DNA from: JBQTII01 sp052387905
GTDB lineage: Bacteria; Actinomycetota; Actinomycetes; Sporichthyales; Sporichthyaceae
Length of the DNA: 64,000 nucleotides
Reading direction: 5' to 3'
Assembly (NCBI GenBank): GCA_052387905.1
Contig: JBQTIR010000024.1
Location: 62,001-126,000, forward strand
This document shows positions 15,630 through 25,784 of this stretch, in pieces; position 1 is the first letter of the stretch; every line of letters begins with the position of its first letter. The translations under genes were made by a program, and so were the position numbers. Below the pieces are notes generated by a model. That model saw only the letters and a list, made by a program, of their open reading frames with translations, had not been told where the DNA came from and did not search any database.

Positions 15630-16618
15630 GGCGCCACGTCGGCGTACCGGGTGGTGAAGGTGGTGCCACCGTCATCGCTCGCCACGATGCCGCGTTCGGC
15701 TACTGCGACGTACAAGGCCTCGGAGCCGCTGCGGTCGTCGACGTGGAGAGCTTCCGGTTCCCCTTTGACCGTGCCTCGCCGGGTCCAGGTCGCACCCGCG
15801 TCGGGTGAGTGGTGCACTGCGCCATCAGGGCCGACGCCATAAAGGGCCCGCGGCGATGCCCAGGCAAGCACAACCAACTCCGGTGCCTTGTCCAGGAGGT
15901 TCCAGGTGCGACCGCCGTCGGCGCTGCGGATCAACCCTTGCGGGGCGGTGGCAAGGACGATGTCCGGGTCGCGGGGATCGACGACGAAGTCGCGGATCGC
16001 TCGGGTGCTGCGGGTTTCCCACTGGGCGCTGTTGGTGAAGACCATGAAGGCCTTGGTGCCGGATTCGTAGCCGTAGACCCGGTCGTGGCGGGCGTGCAGG
16101 GTGTGGAAGTCGGCTTGTCCGCTCAGGCTCAGTGAGGACCACGTCACGCCGGCATCGGTGGACTGAATCAGGCCGAGGCGGGAGGGCAGGTTCTCCCGCA
16201 GGTCCGGGTGTCCCGAGCCGAGGAACGTGTTGGGGCCGGTGACGGTGAAGCCCATCGTGTCTTGATAGCGGTCCGCCACCCGTGTCGGCGGGCCACCCTC
16301 AGGTAGTCGGAACACGCCGTAGTGGCTCGCCGCGTACAGCATTCCGTCGGCGGGGTCGACCCCAAGCCCGTGGACGTGCTCCAGCCCGAGCTCGGGATAG
16401 TCGTCGCCGGACAACGCACCGCTCCCTTCGTGGGGTTCGTTGGAGTTCCCGCCGATGGCGTAAAGGGCGGCCATGCCGAGGATGATCACGACGAGGGCCA
16501 GAACCGCGGCGATGACGACGCCGCGGCCGCCGCGAGGCGCGGGCGCCTCGATCACCGTCCGACCGGTGGCCGGAACACGCGGGCCGCGCGCGGATCTGAC
16601 GGACCGTATGGGATTCAT
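15626..16618 (-). CDS. Exported BNR/sortilin-like beta-propeller protein (F510_1955-type glycosylhydrolase family)
   Basis: A 330-residue protein with one N-terminal membrane anchor (VVIAAVLALVVIILGMAAL) and an extracellular propeller. Repeats of the SxDxGxTW type are visible: STDAGVTWSSL, SADGGRTWNLL, SPDAGATWTRR and SDDGGTTFTT. This family sits in metal-resistance clusters of many actinobacteria and is annotated as glycosyl hydrolase on weak grounds. HVHGLGVDPADG near the start is a conserved feature. It is translationally coupled to DUF305 upstream and lgt downstream. Function is unknown; an extracellular metal or sensor role is possible. Confidence 0.8.
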   Translation of the reverse strand: MNPIRSVRSARGPRVPATGRTVIEAPAPRGGRGVVIAAVLALVVIILGMAALYAIGGNSNEPHEGSGALSGDDYPELGLEHVHGLGVDPADGMLYAASHYGVFRLPEGGPPTRVADRYQDTMGFTVTGPNTFLGSGHPDLRENLPSRLGLIQSTDAGVTWSSLSLSGQADFHTLHARHDRVYGYESGTKAFMVFTNSAQWETRSTRAIRDFVVDPRDPDIVLATAPQGLIRSADGGRTWNLLDKAPELVVLAWASPRALYGVGPDGAVHHSPDAGATWTRRGTVKGEPEALHVDDRSGSEALYVAVAERGIVASDDGGTTFTTRYADVAP

Positions 16619-17238
16619 GAAGCCTTCTGGAGCTTCTCCATGCGCATGATCTCAGCGGTCTGACCAGTCTCGATGTCCTCGGCGAGAGCGAGGGCGTCGA
16701 CGGCCTTGCCGTCGGCGCGCTCCATCTGGGCCATCTCCACCGCACCGCGGTGATGCCCGAGCATGAGGGTGAGGAAAAGCCGGTCGAATGCCGCGCCCTT
16801 GGCGGTGCTCAGCTTCTCGAGCTCAGGCTCCTTCGCCATACCCGGCATGGAGCCCGACATCATCGCGGTTATCTCATCCGGGGTCATGCTGGAGTGATCC
16901 ATATCGGCCATGTCCGGGATCAACGGTTGCGCCCAGGCCTCGAGCAAGGTCTGCATGGTCTCGATCTCCGGGCCCTGCGCCGCGAGGATCTCGGCGGCGA
17001 GCTTCTGGACCTTGGGGTCCTTGGCCCGGGTCGCGGCAAGCGTGGCCATCTTCACCGCCTGCGAGTGGTGAGGAATCATCATCTGGGCGAACCCGACGTC
17101 CGCCAGGTTGAAGCTGGCGTTGGCCGCCGGCTGGGCGGCGGTGCCGTCCCCTCCACCGCAAGCGGTGAGGACAGCTGCGGTGGCCACTGTAGCTACGACG
17201 GCGGTGGCGGAGCGGGACAGGCGTCGAGTGATTCTCAT
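16615..17238 (-). CDS. DUF305-family lipoprotein (first copy)
   Basis: A 207-residue lipoprotein: signal peptide ending in TAVLTACGGG, then a ferritin-like four-helix DUF305 domain. The paired metal-binding motifs are MMIPHHSQAVKMA and MLGHHRGAVEMAQ, with a Met/Asp-rich loop between them (MADMDHSSM and MSGSMPGMA). These suit Cu(I) or other soft metal binding outside the cell. ATG 17238 follows AAAGAGGAC. The longer frame to 17553 lies antisense to the next gene and is not real. It starts the run of 4-base overlaps into lgt and the sortase. Confidence 0.9.
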   Translation of the reverse strand: MRITRRLSRSATAVVATVATAAVLTACGGGDGTAAQPAANASFNLADVGFAQMMIPHHSQAVKMATLAATRAKDPKVQKLAAEILAAQGPEIETMQTLLEAWAQPLIPDMADMDHSSMTPDEITAMMSGSMPGMAKEPELEKLSTAKGAAFDRLFLTLMLGHHRGAVEMAQMERADGKAVDALALAEDIETGQTAEIMRMEKLQKAS

Positions 17239-17261
17239 CGGTCCTCTTTCGTTCGGTGCAG

Positions 17262-17837
17262 TCAAGAGCGGACAGCCAGCGTGTTGAGCTGGCGGATCTG
17301 AGTGAGCTGAAGTCGTTCGGCCATGGCGCGGGCGTCGGGGTTGATCCCGCCATCGAGTTCGTCCTTCGCAAGGTCCAGTCCACCGCGATGATGACGGGCC
17401 ATCAGCTGACGGAACTTGCTGTCGAAGGCAGCGCCTTTGAGACGCTCCAGGCGGTCCACGGCGGCCTCGGGAAGCATGCCCGCGCCTGTCTCGCCGAAGC
17501 CCGCGTCGTGCGCGGGCAGCTCGGCGCCGGCGGCTCCCCAGAGCCGAATCCATTCGGCAATCACGTCGATGTCACGGGCGTAATCCCGTCCGATCTGCTT
17601 GGCCAACGCCTTGACCTGCGGGGAACGCGCCCGGGTGGCGGCCAGATCGGTCATCCGCAACGCCTGACCGTGATGCTGACTGACCTCGACCGCGAAGTCG
17701 ACGTCAGCCTGGGTGAAGGTCGGTCCGGGTGGCGCGGCCTCCCCCGTCGGCGCGGCGGACGTCCCGCCGCCACAGCCGGCAAGCGCTAGCAGGGCGGTCC
17801 CAGTGACGACCACCCTGCTGGCTGCGGTTCTCATCAT
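17262..17837 (-). CDS. DUF305-family lipoprotein (second copy)
   Basis: A 191-residue lipoprotein paralogous to the next gene. Signal peptide with LLALAGCGGG, then the DUF305 helices with VEVSQHHGQALRMTDLA and LMARHHRGGLDLAKDE. The Met-rich loop of the first copy is absent, so it probably binds metal less tightly or a different metal. ATG 17837 puts the basic stretch and hydrophobic core in normal positions; 17834 is adjacent. It reads from the same strand as copA and likely belongs to the same copper-responsive run of genes. Confidence 0.88.
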   Translation of the reverse strand: MMRTAASRVVVTGTALLALAGCGGGTSAAPTGEAAPPGPTFTQADVDFAVEVSQHHGQALRMTDLAATRARSPQVKALAKQIGRDYARDIDVIAEWIRLWGAAGAELPAHDAGFGETGAGMLPEAAVDRLERLKGAAFDSKFRQLMARHHRGGLDLAKDELDGGINPDARAMAERLQLTQIRQLNTLAVRS

Positions 17838-17955
17838 GGGCGCGTCCGAGCTCGCGCCAGCGACGCCAGGCCTGGCGCGACGCACACGGCAGCGCAGCGC
17901 AGCGCCCGCCGAACCTGTGGCTCACCGGCGGCGCGCAGAATCCGACCGATTGGGC

Positions 17956-20268
<2,313 letters not shown>

Positions 20269-20308
20269 GACGCCTCCTCAGGGGGCTGGTGGTCGACGGG
20301 TCGGTGTC

Positions 20309-21358
20309 TCAGTGACCGGAGTGCCCGCCGGCGGGCGGCGCGACCGCGGGGTCGGGCTGGGCCGGTGGCGCTTGCCCGGCGGGTGGCGCGACGGGCGCGG
20401 CGGTGCCGGCCGGCACGTCGAGGGTGAACTCCGCGGTCCGGACCATGCCCGCGTGGGAGAAGTTGAGGTAGAGGCGGTAGAGCCCCGCCGTGGGGAACTC
20501 GGTGCCGAAGAGGATGTCCGGGCCGCCCTGCTGCCCGGCGGTGGCCTCGTCTACCGGGTGGGTGTGCAGGTAGGCCAGATCCCCGGACCGCAGGGACACC
20601 AGGTGCCCGAACGCGCCGAGGTAGGGCTCCAGATCGCTGAGCGCCACCCCGTCGCGGCTGACGGTGAAGGTCAGCTCGGACTCGCTGCCCGCCCCGGGGG
20701 TTCCGTCCAGGGTGACCTCGTACCCGTCCGCCGACCAGGTTGTCGACGCGGTCGGCAGCTCGGTGGGGGTGAAGTCGCCGGGGACGAACACGTCCGAGCC
20801 CAAGGTGATCGTCTCGTTCAGCGCAGCGGGGGCGAAGTCGGCGAAGACCCGATACACCCCACCGGCGGACAGGTCGACTGGAACCGACCAGGTGCCGTCG
20901 GTGGCCCGCTCAGGATGCAGATGCTGAAAGTCCGTCAGGTCACGGCGGACCACGATGAAGTGCATCTCCTTCTCGTGGGTGGTCAGGTAGTTGAGCACCG
21001 GACCCCCGTCCGGGCTCTGCACCGTGAACGACACGTCGACCTCCTCACCCGCGCCGGGCGTGGTGTCGAGCACCCGCAGGGTGTAACCGCGCGCCGCGAT
21101 CGCCAGGCCAGGCAGTTCATCCGGTACCGCCGCGACCACGCCGGACGGGGCCGGGGCTCCCGCCTCGCCGGCACTATCACCCATGCCGGCCATGCCGCTG
21201 TGCCCGCCATCGTCGGCCGCAGCCCCGTCACCGGCAGCGAGATCGACCCTGTCCTCGGCGGGCGCGATCGGGTCGGTGAGCGACCCGAGACCGAAGGCCA
21301 GGCCGAAGGCAACCGCCACGCTGATGGCGAAGGTGCCCAGTTTCGCGGGAACGTTCAT
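20309..21358 (-). CDS. Secreted or membrane-anchored copper-cluster protein, His/Met-rich
   Basis: A 349-residue protein with an N-terminal membrane segment (FAISVAVAFGLAFGLGSL), a His/Met-rich stretch GGHSGMAGMGD near residue 55, two beta domains (YTLRVLDTTPGAGEEV and YEVTLDGTPGAGSESE head parallel halves), and a C-terminal GGHSGH. EKEMHFIVVRRDLTDFQHLHP and LAYLHTHPVDE supply more His. The two halves look like an internal duplication. Actinobacterial homologues commonly neighbour copA, so an extracytoplasmic copper buffer or chaperone is likely. The start at 21358 lies close to the CsoR boxes, and copA follows after 40 bases. Confidence 0.75.
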   Translation of the reverse strand: MNVPAKLGTFAISVAVAFGLAFGLGSLTDPIAPAEDRVDLAAGDGAAADDGGHSGMAGMGDSAGEAGAPAPSGVVAAVPDELPGLAIAARGYTLRVLDTTPGAGEEVDVSFTVQSPDGGPVLNYLTTHEKEMHFIVVRRDLTDFQHLHPERATDGTWSVPVDLSAGGVYRVFADFAPAALNETITLGSDVFVPGDFTPTELPTASTTWSADGYEVTLDGTPGAGSESELTFTVSRDGVALSDLEPYLGAFGHLVSLRSGDLAYLHTHPVDEATAGQQGGPDILFGTEFPTAGLYRLYLNFSHAGMVRTAEFTLDVPAGTAAPVAPPAGQAPPAQPDPAVAPPAGGHSGH

Positions 21359-21410
21359 GAGCTCGGCTCCTGAGAACTACCGGCGGACCGGATGGAGGTA
21401 CATATACGGA

Positions 21411-21425
21411 TACCCGGTGTGGGTA
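21411..21425. promoter_or_regulatory. CsoR-type box A upstream of the copA operon
   Basis: TACCC-GGTGT-GGGTA, a 15-base perfect-armed palindrome, 53 bases upstream of the secreted copper-protein gene. It has the TACC-N7-GGTA form seen before csoR. Confidence 0.6.
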
Positions 21426-21437
21426 CCGTCTGAGTAT

Positions 21438-21452
21438 TACCCCAGGGGGGTA
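21438..21452. promoter_or_regulatory. CsoR-type box B upstream of the copA operon
   Basis: TACCCC-AGG-GGGGTA, 15 bases with 6-base perfect arms, 27 bases from box A measured start to start. G-rich centre and flanking A/T are typical of actinobacterial CsoR sites. It lies 18 bases beyond the stop of the HMA gene, on the promoter side of the 21358 gene. Confidence 0.7.
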
Positions 21453-21469
21453 TCCAGTCAAGCGGGACG

Positions 21470-21688
21470 CTACGGCGCGACGAGGACCGCGGTGTATCCC
21501 TCGGCCACGATCGCGGCGATCACGTCGCTCGGTGTCGCGCCGCTGCCGTCCAGGTCGACGGTGGTGCGCTCAGCCCGCATGTCCGTGCTCGAACTGCGCA
21601 CCCCGGGGAGGTCCTCGACGGCCTCATCGATCAACATCCCGCAACTGCCGCAGTGCATCCCAGTAACGGCCAGAACGAGGGTGCTCAT
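21470..21688 (-). CDS. HMA-domain copper chaperone (CopZ-like)
   Basis: A 72-residue single-domain HMA protein. LAVTGMHCGSCGMLIDEAVE contains the CxxC copper site; VRSSSTDMRAERTTVDLDG and VIAAIVAEGYTAVLV complete the ferredoxin-like fold. It probably carries Cu(I) to CopA or to the membrane protein encoded just upstream. The ATG overlaps the stop of the TauE-cupredoxin gene (ATGA), so the two are made together. Confidence 0.92.
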   Translation of the reverse strand: MSTLVLAVTGMHCGSCGMLIDEAVEDLPGVRSSSTDMRAERTTVDLDGSGATPSDVIAAIVAEGYTAVLVAP

Positions 21689-22812
21689 TTCCCACCGCCG
21701 ACCGCAGCTGCGATCGGAACCGCCTGGAAGGCGATCCGCCCGGTGTACATGCCCATGCCGCAGGTGTAACGCAGCGTGCCGGTGGTGGGCGTGCCCAAGT
21801 AGACCGTGGTGGTGCCGGTCTCCGGGAGGATCTCCTGGATGCCCTTGCTGGCGACCACGAAGGCCCGCGTACACCCACCGGTGTCATCGGTGACGAGCTC
21901 CAGGCGGGTCGGCACGCCCGGCTTGGCGCTGATCGCTGACGGACTGTAGCCACCACTCTTCACCGCCAGGGTGATGACCTGTGTGCCGTCGGGCAGATCA
22001 CGCACGGCCTGCGCAGACGCTGCCGCCGAGATCGCTCCGCCGTCGCCGCGGGCCGGACCCCAATCGCCGAGAACGAGGGCCGAATTTACGGTCCACGCGG
22101 CGACGGCCAGCACGACGACACCGGTCGCGATGGACAGGCGCCCCTGCATCACCCGGGTCGACTGCCGCAACACGTATCCGAGGAGAGCGAACAGCGGAAC
22201 TGTCCCGAGCACGAATCCGGCCATGACCGCGGCGCCGGCCAGGACCGACCCAGAGGTGATCGCGAGCAGCCAGATGCTCAGGGTGACCCCGCACGGGATA
22301 AGCACGGTGAGAAAACCCAGCAGCGCTGGAGTGAACGCCGACTGCGATCGCGAGCTGCGGCGCACCCGACGCGTCCAGGCCTCCGGTGCGCGCGGTGTCA
22401 AACCCTTCACGGCCTTGACCCCGAGCATGTCGAGGGCGAACACGATCATCAGCGCGGCCGCCATCAACAACAGGAACGCGCGCGTTCGGGGGCTCGGTTG
22501 GGCAGCGGCACCGAGTGCTCCGAAGGCGGCCCCGAGCAGGGTGTGGGAGAGGAGCTTGGCGGACAGGAACGCCCCGAGCGCCACGACAGGGCCGGCGTCG
22601 TCGGCGGCCTGCAGCGGAGCCGGCGAGGCGGTGACAGGGTCCTTCGCGGTGCCGACGCGAACGGCTTTGCGATCCGCGACGGTAGCCGCGGAAGCAGTCC
22701 GTCGGCGGCCAACGGCGCCGGCGAGCAGACCACCCTGCACGGCGGCGCAGGACGCGCCCCCGGCGATGGCTCCGGTACTCAAACCGGTGATGAACAAGGC
22801 AGTGGCAGACAT
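21685..22812 (-). CDS. TauE/SafE (DsbD-like) membrane protein fused to a cupredoxin domain
   Basis: A 375-residue protein. The membrane part has TGLSTGAIAGGASCAAVQGG and LGFLTVLIPCGVTLSIWLLA, with the conserved IPCG motif of TauE/SafE-DsbD permeases and about six helices. The C-terminal 110 residues form a cupredoxin-like domain with GGCTRAFVVAS and GTLRYTCGMGMYTGRIAF; Cys and Met residues in that final block are candidate copper ligands. Fusion of permease, cupredoxin and an overlapping HMA chaperone suggests transfer of copper across the membrane. Direction is unknown. The coupled HMA gene follows. Confidence 0.82.
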   Translation of the reverse strand: MSATALFITGLSTGAIAGGASCAAVQGGLLAGAVGRRRTASAATVADRKAVRVGTAKDPVTASPAPLQAADDAGPVVALGAFLSAKLLSHTLLGAAFGALGAAAQPSPRTRAFLLLMAAALMIVFALDMLGVKAVKGLTPRAPEAWTRRVRRSSRSQSAFTPALLGFLTVLIPCGVTLSIWLLAITSGSVLAGAAVMAGFVLGTVPLFALLGYVLRQSTRVMQGRLSIATGVVVLAVAAWTVNSALVLGDWGPARGDGGAISAAASAQAVRDLPDGTQVITLAVKSGGYSPSAISAKPGVPTRLELVTDDTGGCTRAFVVASKGIQEILPETGTTTVYLGTPTTGTLRYTCGMGMYTGRIAFQAVPIAAAVGGGK

Positions 22813-22918
22813 GGAACGGAGAGCCCTTCAGGTCGCGGAAGGCCGACGCCACAGGGGGCGGCTGGCTCGGGAAACGCCAAAGTGACCGATGCCGAAGGCA
22901 CCAGTCAGGAGCGTTTTC

Positions 22919-23362
22919 CTAGATCCGCTGAATGCAGAGGGCGGAGATATCCGGTGGCCTCGGATACGCCACGACGAGTACCGCACTACGCATCTGCGAC
23001 ACAGGTACAAAGAAGGCGGGGCTGAGGAGGTTGGCGGCGTCGGCGAGGGCGACGGCGCCCGTGGCGGAGACAGCAGAGGCGGTCATGCAACTCAACTCAT
23101 GACCAGCCTCGGAACCGTGTCCGCCGTGACCCTGGGCCGGCCCCGCGGCGCCCGCGGCGGGCGAGATGCCGACTGCCGTCAGCGAGGAGCCCGCTGCCTT
23201 GTGGCCGCCGTGCTCCGACATAGACACCACCGCTGTCGGGGTGGGGTTCGTCATCACGGTCTGCGCAGAGGCGCCCGCCTGCCCGAGCCCGAGCAAACAG
23301 GTAAGCACCGCGAAGAGGAGCATGAGTCGCGGTGCCAGGCTGCGCCGGGGGCGTGGGTGCAT
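22919..23362 (-). CDS. Small His-rich exported protein, DUF6153-like
   Basis: A 147-residue protein with a basic N-terminus, one signal or anchor helix (LMLLFAVLTCLLGLGQAGA) and His-rich patches (SEHGGHKA and GHGGHGSEAGHELSCM). It ends in RPPDISALCIQRI, a C-terminal pattern that recalls the DUF6153 family of small actinobacterial proteins; that assignment is from memory and only moderately sure. The divergent gene at 23579 ends in the same QRI triplet. Probably extracytoplasmic metal binding. Confidence 0.6.
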   Translation of the reverse strand: MHPRPRRSLAPRLMLLFAVLTCLLGLGQAGASAQTVMTNPTPTAVVSMSEHGGHKAAGSSLTAVGISPAAGAAGPAQGHGGHGSEAGHELSCMTASAVSATGAVALADAANLLSPAFFVPVSQMRSAVLVVAYPRPPDISALCIQRI

Positions 23363-23578
23363 GACCCTTGAACGATACGTGGCGGTTACGTGGTCTGCAC
23401 CTGTTCGCCGCCCGCAGCGCGTCGGATACCGCCGAATGGGTGGGAATCCAACCCGCCGGGCCAGATGCTGGCTGCGTTATGAACGCGTTCCTCCGGCCGT
23501 GGGTCCTGGAGAGGCGGTGCAGATGCCGCTAGCCTCCCCCCACATGTTGGGCCCTGACTCGGATGCGCGGTAACAGTC

Positions 23579-24082
23579 ATGACGCGGCACGTTAGGCGAA
23601 CCTCCCCCCGGGGAGGAGTGCGTCTCAGCCCCGGACGCGGTTCCAGAGCGTCAGTCGGGTTGTTCGGTTTCGTGATGGCCGCTGTTTTCGGCATGGTCGT
23701 GCACTTGTTGGGGCCGGCGGCGCATGCCGACGGGCAGGCCGAGGCCCGTTTCATGGCTCTCTCCGCGAACAATCACACCGCACCCAGTCATGCCGATCCC
23801 GGCGGAAACGGTCCCCACGACGAAGCGGGGCTCACGAGCCTCGACGTGGTCGATCCGGCTGACAAGGTGGTCGTCGCCGCTGGCAGCGCCTCGCACGATG
23901 ACAGCAGTTGTGGTTCGCCGGTCCGGCCAGTCGGCCCGGCGCTCAACCACCTGGTGCTGGCCTGCGCCCCGCCAACCTCGATGTCCCGCAGCGAGGACGT
24001 CGCCGCGCGCGTCCCAGCGGCGGCCCTTGCAATCCACGCCGTCGTAGGTGAGCTCCGAACCCCGGGAGTCCAGCGCATATAG
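23579..24082 (+). CDS. Small exported protein, DUF6153-like, paired with the divergent one
   Basis: A 167-residue protein with a signal or anchor helix (VGLFGFVMAAVFGMVVHLLG) and scattered His (NNHTAPSHADPGG, ASHDDSSCG). It ends in VVGELRTPGVQRI, matching the end of the divergent gene. The 216-base gap between the two start regions should hold both promoters; I found no clear CsoR or BlaI-type dyad there. The ATG lacks a strong ribosome site; GTGCGTCTC further in could also start. Confidence 0.55.
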   Translation: MTRHVRRTSPRGGVRLSPGRGSRASVGLFGFVMAAVFGMVVHLLGPAAHADGQAEARFMALSANNHTAPSHADPGGNGPHDEAGLTSLDVVDPADKVVVAAGSASHDDSSCGSPVRPVGPALNHLVLACAPPTSMSRSEDVAARVPAAALAIHAVVGELRTPGVQRI

Positions 24083-24151
24083 GACCGCTCTGTCCGCGCC
24101 CCGGCGCGGCGTCGCGCGTGTTCTCATTCGCTGTCTTCCGGAGGTTTCTGT

Positions 24152-25006
24152 ATGTCCCGCCACGCATCGCCACAGCCCACTCCCACATCTTCCGCAAGGC
24201 CAGACCTGGTCCGTGCGCCGCGCGGTGCAGGTGCCGTGCTTCGAAGCAGGCCCCTGCTGGCGCTCGCCGCCTTCGCCTCAACCGGGGCCGGAGTCGTGCA
24301 CCTCGCGGTCGCGCCGGAACACCGCGACTGGTGGGCCAGTGTGGCGTTCTTCGCTGCGCTAGGAGCGTTCCAGATCGGCTGGGCGACTCTGGTTCTGTTC
24401 CGTCCCATCGCGCCTCGCATCGTGTTCCTCGGCGCGATCGTCAATGTGGCCGCGCTGATGACCTGGGTCATCAGCAGGACATCGGGCATTCCATTCGGTC
24501 CGAAGCAGGGCGTGGCCGAATCGATGGCTCGCGCGGACGTGCTCGCCAGCGTTCTTGGTGCAGTCGTGGTCGTAGCTTCCTTGGCCGTCACCCGAGGTTG
24601 GGGCCTGCCGGCGCGGCGCACGCGGCGCCGTTCACTGGTCGTCACGGGCGCGGGCGGCGTGCTCGTGAGCGCGATGTCCATCGTTGCGCTCACCGGCGTC
24701 TCCGGTCATGGCCACGCTGATGGACACGGCGGGGTTGAGGGCGGTCTCAGCCCCGCCGCGCTCTCAGCCGAGATCGCACCCTCCGAGGTCGTTGCGGCGG
24801 CAAAGAAGTGTGCCAAGCAGGTGGGGGTAGCTGCTACTGCGGCGAACCGGGCGAAGGCGGATCCCAGCGCGAGAACCGAGGCGGCGGCCCGCAGGCAGCA
24901 GCAGCGACTGCGCGCTGCGTGTGATCCGAAGGCGGCCTCGTCCACGCCGACGGCGGCCAAGCCACCTGTGGTCGCTGAGGCGCCGCATGGGGACGACGGG
25001 CACTAG
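24152..25006 (+). CDS. Polytopic membrane protein with His-rich and charged tail, unknown function
   Basis: A 284-residue protein with about five hydrophobic segments between residues 30 and 190, an AGVVHLAVAPEHRDWW motif after the first helix, a His patch (GVSGHGHADGHGG) and a hydrophilic Ala/Lys/Arg tail ending PHGDDGH. Similar unnamed proteins accompany copper clusters in actinobacteria, and the AxHxxVAPEH pattern is their most constant feature as far as I recall. It follows the DUF6153-like gene by 70 bases and ends close to the convergent ArsR-rhodanese gene. Confidence 0.65.
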   Translation: MSRHASPQPTPTSSARPDLVRAPRGAGAVLRSRPLLALAAFASTGAGVVHLAVAPEHRDWWASVAFFAALGAFQIGWATLVLFRPIAPRIVFLGAIVNVAALMTWVISRTSGIPFGPKQGVAESMARADVLASVLGAVVVVASLAVTRGWGLPARRTRRRSLVVTGAGGVLVSAMSIVALTGVSGHGHADGHGGVEGGLSPAALSAEIAPSEVVAAAKKCAKQVGVAATAANRAKADPSARTEAAARRQQQRLRAACDPKAASSTPTAAKPPVVAEAPHGDDGH

Positions 25007-25027
25007 GCAACACCAGGGTCTTGGGAG

Positions 25028-25696
25028 TCAGTCGAGGTCGCCGACCTCTACCGGCTGGGCGGCCAAGCGCCACTCGAGCATTCCCTCGTTCAGGCGCGCT
25101 GCACCGCGACCGCGAGCGGCGAGCAGTCGGGCGGCGTCATGGGCAAGGACGCAGTTCGCGCCGCGGCAATAGGCGACGATCTCGATGTCGGTGGGCAGCT
25201 CTCCGATGCGTGCTGCGAGCTCCTCCAGCGGGATGGACCGCGCGCCAGGGATGTGTCCGGCCGCGAACTCCGCCGCCGGGCGCACGTCGATCACGGTGGC
25301 GGTGCCAGCCCGGAGCCGCGCCATCAACTCCTCGCGGGTCAACCCATCGGTGTCACCGGCGCCGAGGTACGCCGATCTCGCTACCTCGGTATCCGCGAGG
25401 TGAGTACGCGCTACGCGTTGCAGCAGGACATACAACTCGGCGACGTCGTCGCCCGCTAGCCGGTAGTAGATGCGCACCCCGTTGCGTCGGCTCATGAGCA
25501 ACCCGGCCTGGCGAAGGGTGCCCAGATGGGCTGAGGTAGTGCTCAGGCCGAGGCCGGCCGCGGCCGCGAGGTCCTCGACGCTGCGCTCGCCCTGAGCGAG
25601 CAGGTCCACCAGCTCGAGTCGTTTGCCGTTGCCGAGGGCCTTGCCGGTCCGGGCGAGCGTCTCGTAGAGCGCGGACTTGAGCTGTCGATCTCCCAT
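25028..25696 (-). CDS. ArsR-family repressor fused to a rhodanese domain
   Basis: A 222-residue two-domain regulator. Residues 1-100 form an ArsR winged helix (LGNGKRLELVDLLAQGERSV and LSTTSAHLGTLRQAGLL). Residues about 120-215 form a rhodanese domain with the active loop AYCRGANCVLAHDA, so the Cys and the second Cys are both present. Such fusions are thought to sense sulfane sulfur or persulfide. ATG 25696 has GGAGG nine bases upstream; a longer frame runs antisense through the next gene and is not real. It is divergent from an MBL-rhodanese gene with a perfect dyad between. Confidence 0.9.
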   Translation of the reverse strand: MGDRQLKSALYETLARTGKALGNGKRLELVDLLAQGERSVEDLAAAAGLGLSTTSAHLGTLRQAGLLMSRRNGVRIYYRLAGDDVAELYVLLQRVARTHLADTEVARSAYLGAGDTDGLTREELMARLRAGTATVIDVRPAAEFAAGHIPGARSIPLEELAARIGELPTDIEIVAYCRGANCVLAHDAARLLAARGRGAARLNEGMLEWRLAAQPVEVGDLD

Positions 25697-25709
25697 TTTG
25701 CCATTCCTC

Positions 25710-25729
25710 CAATATTCTGTGGAATATTG
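25710..25729. promoter_or_regulatory. Perfect 20-base dyad, operator for the ArsR-rhodanese divergon
   Basis: CAATATTC and GAATATTG are perfect 8-base arms around TGTG. AT-rich and placed 14 bases before the repressor start and 56 before the MBL gene, it should control both. AT-rich short dyads of this form suit ArsR-family repressors. Confidence 0.75.
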
Positions 25730-25784
25730 TAACAATGCCGATCGGTTGAGACAATCGACCTGCCCATCACAAGGGAGAGCCGCC

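Noticed and set aside
14799..15842. Long open frame on the plus strand opposite lgt and the propeller gene
   Set aside because: It is a high-GC shadow: the minus strand has Lgt and BNR motifs, while the plus frame is a mix of Arg/Gly/Pro with no motif or ribosome site.
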